A stretch of 64,000 nt of DNA from Hymenobacter sp. HSC-4F20. Lineage in GTDB: Bacteria; Bacteroidota; Bacteroidia; Cytophagales; Hymenobacteraceae. The position numbers and the translations under genes are program-made. The stretch spans positions 1,922,001 to 1,986,000 of the forward strand of contig NZ_JAHZTD010000001.1 of NCBI RefSeq assembly GCF_019599275.1, in the 5' to 3' direction. Under the pieces are notes generated by a model. It saw nothing but the letters and a program-made list of their open reading frames with translations, was not told where the DNA came from and did no database searches. Below are positions 43,820 through 50,053 of the stretch, piece after piece; position 1 is the stretch's first letter; each line of letters opens with the position of its first letter.

Positions 43820-44875
43820 ATCTTAATTCCACAGTCCGATTGAAGGACCTGTACGGCTATGGTGCCATGACTACGATTTTCATTTCAATTCCACACAGTC
43901 CGATTGAAGGGCCTCACTGGCTGCAGCTCCCTCAGGTTCCTGCCCCATTTCAATTCCACACAGTCCGATTGAAGGCTGCTGCGCTGCCCATTGTTTCTTA
44001 TCCTGCCAAGTATTTCAATTCCACACAGTCCGATTGAAGGAAAGAACTGCTGGCCGCTGCTGGCAAAAGCCACTATTTCAATTCCACACAGTCCGATTGA
44101 AGGTGGTGAGCGAGGTAACGGGCGTGGCCAGTTCAGCCATTTCAATTCCACACAGTCCGATTGAAGGTATTTCCTGGAAGCGCACCGCGGCTGCCGTAGA
44201 GAATTTCAATTCCACACAGTCCGATTGAAGGCAGGGTGCGCTGCGTGGCCGCCACCCCTTCACCTTATTTCAATTCCACACAGTCCGATTGAAGGACCGA
44301 CCTTCATGCCCATGTCGTAGTCCGTCACGCCATTTCAATTCCACACAGTCCGATTGAAGGCCCCGAAGGCCAGCCCTTGGCCGCCCCGCTGCCCCCATTT
44401 CAATTCCACACAGTCCGATTGAAGGCTTATTGGCCGCCGAACACCACGGGCACGGGCGAATTTCAATTCCACACAGTCCGATTGAAGGGAAACAGCCGGT
44501 GAGCAACATTACTATATCTACCAATTTCAATTCCACACAGTCCGATTGAAGGCATTCACCGTCGTCGGGCGCACATCCAGTTCAATGCATTTCAATTCCA
44601 CACAGTCCGATTGAAGGAAGGCTGCTGGTAGGGCGCTTGCCGGCGTCCAGCAGATTTCAATTCCACACAGTCCGATTGAAGGCTTCCCCAACGAAGCCCT
44701 GCGCATCCAGCAGTGGATATTTCAATTCCACACAGTCCGATTGAAGGTATCGAGCTCCCAGGTGGGCAGCTTGCTTCTTCTGATTTCAATTCCACACAGT
44801 CCGATTGAAGGGGTGCCCATCACCGTTGCCAGAAAGTTGTAGTCAGATTTCAATTCCACACAGTCCGATTGAAGG
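43820..44875 (-). CRISPR. CRISPR array, 16 identical 29-base repeats plus one decayed repeat
   Basis: Sixteen perfect repeats of 29 bases begin at 43882, 43947, 44012, 44075, 44139, 44203, 44267, 44332, 44397, 44460, 44524, 44589, 44654, 44719, 44783 and 44847. As written they start ATTTCAATTCC and end CCGATTGAAGG; read on the minus strand they end ATTGAAAT, the usual 3' end (crRNA handle) of type I and III repeats. A 27-base repeat at 43820-43846 has two mismatches and a two-base loss; decayed repeats mark the end away from the leader. Both facts place the leader on the right and transcription on the minus strand. The 16 spacers are all different, 34-36 bases. No cas gene is in the window. 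The repeat type cannot be assigned further. Confidence 0.98.
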
Positions 44876-45184
44876 CCGCGGCAAAAAGGCTTCTAGTAAC
44901 ATCTGAGGCTACATTTTTACCAGTAAAAAGAGAAGTTAAGTCGTTGTACAGCAATACCAAAGTTTTACCTTACAAGCGACGACCACTGACAGCCGAATAC
45001 TCAGCTTTTATGTTGATCAAGGCGGCCTGTATTGTTAGAGAAGCTGATGCAAGCACCTGTCAGCAGTTTCCAAACTGACCTGCCCCAATGGAGTAGCCAG
45101 TGCGCCCAGCAACAGGCCAGTAGCGAACCAGTCGGCCAACTCTGGTATTTGACCTATTTACCAGAAAGTCAGATCCAAATCAGC
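44876..45184 (-). promoter_or_regulatory. Presumed CRISPR leader
   Basis: About 310 bases, richer in A and T than the neighbourhood, at the end of the array with intact repeats. On the minus strand AAACTTTG (44959-44966 region) is one base off a -7 box, but no -33 partner is seen. No gene is recognised here. Its leader role is inferred from array polarity. Confidence 0.5.
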
Positions 45185-45224
45185 AAAAAAAATGGACTGC
45201 ACCTTCTAACTAAGGTACAGTCCA
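45185..45224 (-). terminator. Terminator of the tRNA gene
   Basis: Arms of 13 bases (45193-45205 and 45212-45224; TGGACTG-ACCTT with AAGGT-CAGTCCA, one bulge-like mismatch) and a run of eight A's (T's on the minus strand) at 45185-45192, just after the tRNA 3' end. Confidence 0.88.
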
Positions 45225-45230
45225 CTTAGG

Positions 45231-45304
45231 TGGGCCCAACTGGAATCGAACCAGTGACCTGCTGATTATGAGTCAGCTGCTCTAACCGATTGAGCTATAG
45301 GCCC
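45231..45304 (-). tRNA. tRNA with CAT anticodon (Met, or Ile2)
   Basis: A 74-base cloverleaf read on the minus strand: acceptor GGGCCTA/TGGGCCC-type pairing ending in A, D-arm AGCTCAATCGGTTAGAGC, anticodon arm GCTGA-CTCATAA-TCAGC, T-arm with GGTTCGATTCC. The CCA is not encoded. CAT reads AUG in elongator tRNA-Met, or AUA if C34 is changed to lysidine (tRNA-Ile2). The G1-C72 pair rules out a typical initiator; the sequence alone does not settle between the other two. Confidence 0.95.
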
Positions 45305-45437
45305 GGTGCGAAACCTTCCAGAAGACGGTTGGTTTCAGCTGCACAAACTTCGACTTTTGTCAGCAGATTTGCAAAAGCTATTGCTGGTCCCCAAGTCGGG
45401 CTAGTAGTAGCAAGGCCGTACTTAGTTGTTCTTCGCT

Positions 45438-46100
45438 ATGTCTTCGAAACTGCCCAATCTGCTCTTCGATTTCGGGGGCGTCATTATTAACATTGACTAT
45501 ACCCTGACGCTGGCTGCCATGCGCCAGCACGGCAGCAGTATCGAGTTCAGCCAGGCGGCGCAAGCAGAATTGTTTGATCTGATGGAAACCGGCCGCCTTA
45601 CGCCTCAGGAGTTTCGGGAAGGGTTGCGGCAGCACTACCAGCTGACGGCCACCGACGCCGAGCTGGATGCTGCCTGGAACGCCATGCTGCTGGATGTGCC
45701 AGCCGAGCGCCTGGCCCTGATTGCCGAACTGCGGAAGCAGGGCCACCAGACGGCGCTGCTGTCCAACACCAACCAAATCCATATCGAGGAAATTAACCGC
45801 CGGCTGAAAGAGCAGTATGGCTTTGAGCAAGGTATTGCCGATGCGCTGGACCGGGTGTTTTACTCCCAACAAGTGGGCTGGCGCAAGCCAGGCGAAGAAA
45901 TTTTCCGGCACGCTCTACACGAGATGAACTGGAAGGCCGAGGAAACGTTATTCATTGAAGACAGCCCCCAGCACATTGCAACGGCCCGCCGGCTGGGGCT
46001 GCGTACGCTATTCCTGACTCCGCCGCTCACGCTGCAAGACGCCTTGCCTGCTGCCCTCCGTGCCTTCCCCCGAGAATACTCCGCCCCTACCCCTGCCTGA
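45438..46100 (+). CDS. HAD-superfamily hydrolase (YihX-like phosphatase)
   Basis: A 220-residue subclass IA HAD protein. LLFDFGGVIINID carries the nucleophile Asp (second Asp replaced by Gly, as in YihX and related members), a helical cap follows, TALLSNTNQ is motif II, GWRKPGEEIF motif III (Lys) and FIEDSPQHIATARRLG motif IV. Probably removes phosphate from a sugar phosphate; substrate unknown. ATG at 45438 preferred. Its end overlaps the next gene by 41 bases. Confidence 0.9.
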   Translation: MSSKLPNLLFDFGGVIINIDYTLTLAAMRQHGSSIEFSQAAQAELFDLMETGRLTPQEFREGLRQHYQLTATDAELDAAWNAMLLDVPAERLALIAELRKQGHQTALLSNTNQIHIEEINRRLKEQYGFEQGIADALDRVFYSQQVGWRKPGEEIFRHALHEMNWKAEETLFIEDSPQHIATARRLGLRTLFLTPPLTLQDALPAALRAFPREYSAPTPA

Positions 46101-47310
46101 TCTTCCAACGGCTTTCCACGCTGATGCTTTATCGGCAGCCGAGCAGGAGGCGGCATCTTTCACGCGCTACGAACGGCCCCCGCTGCCCAACTGGGCGCGC
46201 TATGGCCTGCACCTGTTGCTGTTTCTGCTCACACTGCTGACGACTACGCTGGCCGGTATCTTTCTGCGGGCCGGGGCACTGGATTATGTGCATCTGGAAC
46301 TGCTGTGGAAGGTACCGGTGGCGCAATGGCCCCAGTTGCTGGAACCGGGCCTGGCCTTTTCCCTACCTTTCTTGGCCGTACTGACGGTACATGAGTTTGG
46401 GCACTACTTTGCCGCTCGCTACTACCACATCCGGGCCACGCTACCCTACTTTATCCCGTTTCCCATCGGCATTGGCACATTTGGGGCGGTTATCCGAATC
46501 AAAGACCGCATTTTTTCCCGGCGGGAGTTCTTTGACGTGGGCCTGGCTGGTCCGCTGGCTGGCTTTGTGGTGGCCGTAGGCGTGCTGGCGTACGGTCTTA
46601 CCCATTTGCCGCCGCTGGAGTATTTGTTCAGCATTCATCCGGAGTACCGCTTCTATGGTCCCGACTACGCCCGGTACGTGTACAAGCCGGGAGCAGCGGT
46701 AGGAACTCTGCTGGCTGAGCCCTTGCTGTTTAAAAGCATGGCTGCCCTGCTGGCGGATCCGGCCCGCATGCCTCACCCCAACGAGCTGATGCACTACCCC
46801 GTGCTGGTGGCCGGAGTGCTGGCATTGTTTTTCACGGCCCTTAATCTGCTACCCATCGGGCAACTGGATGGGGGCCATATCGTGTATGGCTTGCTGGGGC
46901 CGCGGCGGGCGGCACGGGTTTCGGCAGTGCTGTTTGTGGCATTTATCTTTTACGCTGGCCTGGGCCTATTTTCACTCCGCTCCGATGCTGACACTTGGCT
47001 GTACTGGGCGGGCCCGTATGCGCTGTATCTGTACAGCGTGTTTCGGCGCGTGGTGCCTACCGCGCAGCGGGCCCTGCTGCTGGGAACTGGCGTGTGGCTG
47101 CTGCAAATAGTGCTGGCCTCCGGGTTTCCAACGCTGGAGGGGGCACCCGGCTGGCTGGTATTTGGGCTGATGCTGGCCCGGCTGACGGGTATTTTCCATC
47201 CGCCGGCTCCTGACGAGCGGCCACTTTCTACTGGGCGCAAGGTGCTGGGCTGGCTGATGCTGGTTATTTTTGTCCTGTGCTTTGCGCCTGCACCCTTTAT
47301 TATTCGCTAA
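46060..47310 (+). CDS. Site-2 protease family membrane metalloprotease
   Basis: A 416-residue polytopic protein. VHEFGHYFAARYYHI (about 110) is the HExxH zinc motif in a membrane span, LNLLPIGQLDGGHIVYGLLG (about 265) holds the third ligand Asp, and GPLAGFVVAVGVLAY is the family's conserved span. There is no PDZ domain, unlike RseP. I see no ATG in frame near the start, so the GTG at 46060, inside the end of the HAD gene, is the likely start, giving a Pro-rich N-terminus. It cuts other membrane proteins within the bilayer; the target is unknown. Confidence 0.88.
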   Translation: MPSPENTPPLPLPDLPTAFHADALSAAEQEAASFTRYERPPLPNWARYGLHLLLFLLTLLTTTLAGIFLRAGALDYVHLELLWKVPVAQWPQLLEPGLAFSLPFLAVLTVHEFGHYFAARYYHIRATLPYFIPFPIGIGTFGAVIRIKDRIFSRREFFDVGLAGPLAGFVVAVGVLAYGLTHLPPLEYLFSIHPEYRFYGPDYARYVYKPGAAVGTLLAEPLLFKSMAALLADPARMPHPNELMHYPVLVAGVLALFFTALNLLPIGQLDGGHIVYGLLGPRRAARVSAVLFVAFIFYAGLGLFSLRSDADTWLYWAGPYALYLYSVFRRVVPTAQRALLLGTGVWLLQIVLASGFPTLEGAPGWLVFGLMLARLTGIFHPPAPDERPLSTGRKVLGWLMLVIFVLCFAPAPFIIR

Positions 47311-47353
47311 AGCCCCTATCGGTTAGGCCCCTTCGCCTACCCCGATTTTCTGA

Positions 47354-48001
47354 ATGAGCGTTTCACAATTTTCCCAATCTCACTTCCTGCGCGGCTCCAC
47401 CCTGCTGGTGCTCCGTCAGCATGGGCTTTACGTCAGTCAGCGCAACCGGCGGGGGGTAGCGTGGCTGGAAACTGAAATTCCCTACGAGGAGCTGCTACCC
47501 ATTGAGTTAGAGTACGCCGAGCCGGCTCCCCTGCGGATTCCGCCGGCCAGCGCCTGGGTGGCCCTCTGGCTTCTAGCCCAAGCCGTGCGCTACCTGCTCC
47601 AAAATCACGAAGATAATCTCGCGTTCTGGGTGGCGGGGCTGGGGTTTCTGCTGGGGCTGGGTGCCGTGCTACTGCTACGGCGGAGCCGCGCCCGAACTGT
47701 TACGCTGGTAACCAACCGCATCCGCCTGACTCTGCACGACAGCAGCAGCCAACGCGCCCACCTGGAAACCTTCACCAACGAACTCCGGCTGCGGGCCCAC
47801 AGCTACCTTCGCGAAGAATACGCGCATATCAACCCCCTGGGGCCCATTGAGCTGCAGCTACACCGTCTGAAGTGGCTACATCACTTGCAGGTGCTCAGCA
47901 CCACGGAGTTGCGCACTCTTAGTACGCGCCTCACCGGCCGCGTCTCTCTTGACCCGCTCAAGCTCATGGGCCAAGAGCTGGAAACGCCGTATGTGAACTA
48001 G
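47354..48001 (+). CDS. Hypothetical membrane protein
   Basis: A 215-residue protein I do not recognise. It has a soluble N-terminal part (about 65 residues, with RQHGLYVSQRNRRG), two membrane spans close together (WVALWLLAQAVRYLL and FWVAGLGFLLGLGAVLLL) and a basic cytoplasmic tail of about 100 residues. This layout resembles PH-like bacterial membrane proteins, but no motif proves it. It lies 43 bases after the site-2 protease gene and may be coexpressed. Confidence 0.65.
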   Translation: MSVSQFSQSHFLRGSTLLVLRQHGLYVSQRNRRGVAWLETEIPYEELLPIELEYAEPAPLRIPPASAWVALWLLAQAVRYLLQNHEDNLAFWVAGLGFLLGLGAVLLLRRSRARTVTLVTNRIRLTLHDSSSQRAHLETFTNELRLRAHSYLREEYAHINPLGPIELQLHRLKWLHHLQVLSTTELRTLSTRLTGRVSLDPLKLMGQELETPYVN

Positions 48002-48071
48002 GGGTGAGGTGGTGGAATAGTGCGGGATTATGGCGCCCTCCTTCGTCCTTGCCCTGAGCTTTCACCGCTTC

Positions 48072-48099
48072 CCTACCCCCTGAAACGTAACAAGCCCTT
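48072..48099 (+). repeat. Dispersed repeat, box B (CCTACCCCCTGAAA...ACAAGCCC)
   Basis: CCTACCCCCTGAAACG then TAACAAGCCCTT; four further copies flank the GIY-YIG gene at 49485-49982. Here it forms part of the terminator between convergent genes. Confidence 0.75.
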
Positions 48100-48127
48100 G
48101 ACGACTGTGCTAGCGTCAAGGGCTTGT
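48090..48127. terminator. Bidirectional terminator
   Basis: ACAAGCCCTTGACG (48090-48103) pairs with CGTCAAGGGCTTGT (48114-48127) over a 10-base loop, between convergent genes for the hypothetical membrane protein and pgk. Confidence 0.85.
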
Positions 48128-48211
48128 CTGTTTACTAGGCTGGTCACCTGGAGAGGAAAGATGGCTTCGGTACCCTCGCCATGACAACCCAGTCATTTAC
48201 AACTTCACCAC

Positions 48212-49396
48212 CTACCCCAGGGCCGTAACGCCGGGCAGCTCTTTGCCTTCCATATACTCCAGTAGGGCGCCGCCGCCGGTGCTGATGTAGCTTACCTGCT
48301 CCGAGAAACCCAGCTGGTTCACAGCCGCCGCCGAGTCGCCGCCGCCGATGAGGCTAAAGGCGCCGCCCTGGGTAGCATCGGCAATGGCCTGGGCTACGGA
48401 CTCGGTGCCTTTGGCAAAGCTGCTCATTTCGAACACGCCCATGGGGCCGTTCCACAGGATGGTCTTCGACTGGCGCACGATGTCGGAGAAAGCCTTGATA
48501 GACTCCGGGCCGAGGTCGAGGCCCAGCCAGCCGTCAGGAATTTGGTTGTTGGGAGCCACTTTGGTTTCCGCGTCGTTGGCGAATTTGTCGGCAATGACGC
48601 TGTCGGTGGGCAGCACCAGGTTTACGCCTTTGGCTTTGGCCTTCTCGATCAGCTCCAGGGCCAGGTCCATCTTATCAGCTTCCAGCAGGGAATTGCCGAT
48701 TTGGCCACCCTGGGCCTTGGCGAAGGTGAAGGCCATGCCGCCCCCGATGAGCAGGTTATCGACCTTGTCGAGCAGCTTCTCGATGATGAGGATTTTGTCG
48801 GAAATTTTGGCGCCGCCCATGATGGCGGTGAAGGGGCGCTCAGCTTGTTCCAGCACTTTTTTGGCGTTGTCCAGCTCACCCTGCAGCAGGTAGCCGCCTA
48901 CCCGGTCTTCGGGCGCAAAGCTCTCAGCAATAACCGCGGTGGAGGCGTGCTTGCGGTGCGCGGCCCCGAAGGCATCGTTCACGTACACCTGGCCGAGTTT
49001 AGCCAGCTTAGCAGCAAACTCCGCGTTGCCTTTTTCTTCTTCGCCGTAGAAGCGCACGTTTTCTACCAGCAGAATCTGGCCGGGCTGCAGGGCCTGGGCT
49101 TTTTCCTCGGCCTGCAGGGCGTCATCGGCAAACTGAACTTCCTGGCCGTACTCCTGGCCGAGGCGAGCTACTAGGTGCTTCAAAGAGTATTTTTCTTCCG
49201 GTCCGCCCTTAGGCCGGCCCAGGTGCGAGAGCAGCACCACGGAGCCACCATCCTGCAGGATTTTCTTGATGGTGGGGGTAGCGGCCCGGATGCGGGTGTC
49301 ATCGGTAATGGCGAAGCTCTTATCCAGCGGCACGTTGAAGTCCACGCGCACCACGGCACGCTTGCCGGCGAAGTTGTACTGATCGAGGGTTTTCAT
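48212..49396 (-). CDS. pgk: Phosphoglycerate kinase
   Basis: A 394-residue glycolytic enzyme that passes phosphate between 1,3-bisphosphoglycerate and ADP. The ATG at 49396 ([26 protein letters not shown]) fits the family start; a 28-residue extension upstream is repeat-derived and rejected. [61 protein letters not shown] and [15 protein letters not shown] are in the expected order. A -7-like box (TACCTTCG) lies at 49423-49430. Confidence 0.98.
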   Translation of the reverse strand: MKTLDQYNFAGKRAVVRVDFNVPLDKSFAITDDTRIRAATPTIKKILQDGGSVVLLSHLGRPKGGPEEKYSLKHLVARLGQEYGQEVQFADDALQAEEKAQALQPGQILLVENVRFYGEEEKGNAEFAAKLAKLGQVYVNDAFGAAHRKHASTAVIAESFAPEDRVGGYLLQGELDNAKKVLEQAERPFTAIMGGAKISDKILIIEKLLDKVDNLLIGGGMAFTFAKAQGGQIGNSLLEADKMDLALELIEKAKAKGVNLVLPTDSVIADKFANDAETKVAPNNQIPDGWLGLDLGPESIKAFSDIVRQSKTILWNGPMGVFEMSSFAKGTESVAQAIADATQGGAFSLIGGGDSAAAVNQLGFSEQVSYISTGGGALLEYMEGKELPGVTALG

Positions 49397-49436
49397 GGAA
49401 AAGGAAATGGGTTTGGCTGGGGCGAAGGTAAAACAT

Positions 49437-49588
49437 CTGTCATTGCGAGGACGAAGGACGAAGCAATCCGTCCTCGCCAACGTGCCTACCCCCTAAAATG
49501 TGACAAGCCCTTTCCGCCTGTCATTGCGAGCAGCGCGAAGCAATCCGTCCTGTCCAACGCGCCTACCCCTTGAGAAGTGACAAGCCTT
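49437..49588 (+). repeat. Tandem dispersed repeat units (boxes A and B), direct orientation
   Basis: Two units in a row. Box A: GTCATTGCGAG...CGAAGCAATCCGTCC at 49439-49476 and 49520-49552. Box B: CCTACCCCCT...TGACAAGCC at 49485-49512 and 49562-49588. The pair is repeated in reverse on the other side of the GIY-YIG gene. Confidence 0.9.
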
Positions 49589-49596
49589 GCGCTTCC

Positions 49597-49881
49597 TCAC
49601 AACTGTTCAAACAGATCTTGCCACGTTCGATTAAACCCGTTTATCAAATCGAGCTTTTTCTGGCGGGAGCCCCCTTTCAGTTGCTTTTCTCGATCAATGG
49701 CTGCCCTGATGTCCGGATAGGTTTCAAAGTAAACTAGCTGCTGCACGTTGTACTTCTTTGTAAACCCGGGGTGAATACCTGCTTTATGCTCGCCAACTCT
49801 TCGTTTTAGTTCGTTGGTAACTCCAGTATAAAGCACCGTGCGGTTCTGGTTGGTCAGGATATAGATGTAATACTGATTCAT
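49597..49881 (-). CDS. Small GIY-YIG domain protein
   Basis: A 94-residue single-domain protein of the UPF0213/YhbQ type. YYIYILTNQNRTVLYTGVTNELKRRVGEHKAG carries the GIY-YIG form (YIYIL...LYTGVT) with the conserved Arg two turns later, and RAAIDREKQLKGGSRQKKLDLI has the Glu expected at the metal site. Such proteins are common in Bacteroidota and often of unknown role; related domains cut DNA. It lies exactly between inverted copies of a dispersed repeat, which suggests a mobile or homing-like unit. Confidence 0.9.
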   Translation of the reverse strand: MNQYYIYILTNQNRTVLYTGVTNELKRRVGEHKAGIHPGFTKKYNVQQLVYFETYPDIRAAIDREKQLKGGSRQKKLDLINGFNRTWQDLFEQL

Positions 49882-49914
49882 GGGAATAAGTTAAGTTTTG
49901 AAAGATAGCAAGTG

Positions 49915-50024
49915 AAGGGGCCGTTACATTTCAGGGGGTAGGGTGTTAGCTACAAAAGGGTTTGTCACATCTCAGGGGGTAACACTCTGAAAAGGACGGA
50001 TTGCTTCGCTCCGCTCGCAATGAC
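49915..50024 (-). repeat. Dispersed repeat units (boxes B, B, A), inverted orientation
   Basis: Two reversed box B copies (49915-49943 and 49956-49982) and one reversed box A (49994-50024). They are the mirror image of the units at 49437-49588 on the other side of the GIY-YIG gene. Confidence 0.88.
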
Positions 50025-50036
50025 GCGGCGGGCTTG

Positions 50037-50044
50037 TACCTTTG
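50037..50044 (+). promoter_or_regulatory. -7 box for the ligase gene
   Basis: TACCTTTG, a full match to TAnnTTTG, 9 bases before the start codon, so the mRNA would have almost no leader. The -33 position (50015-50017, TCG) falls inside box A of the repeat. Confidence 0.5.
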
Positions 50045-50053
50045 CTCCTACGT

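Noticed and set aside
43735..44795. Several reading frames of 60-100 codons with repeated FNRTVWN or SIGLCGIE-type segments
   Set aside because: They are translations of the CRISPR repeats and spacers, not genes.
45231..45304. Initiator tRNA-fMet
   Set aside because: The first pair of the acceptor stem is a full G-C match, whereas bacterial initiators have a mismatch there.
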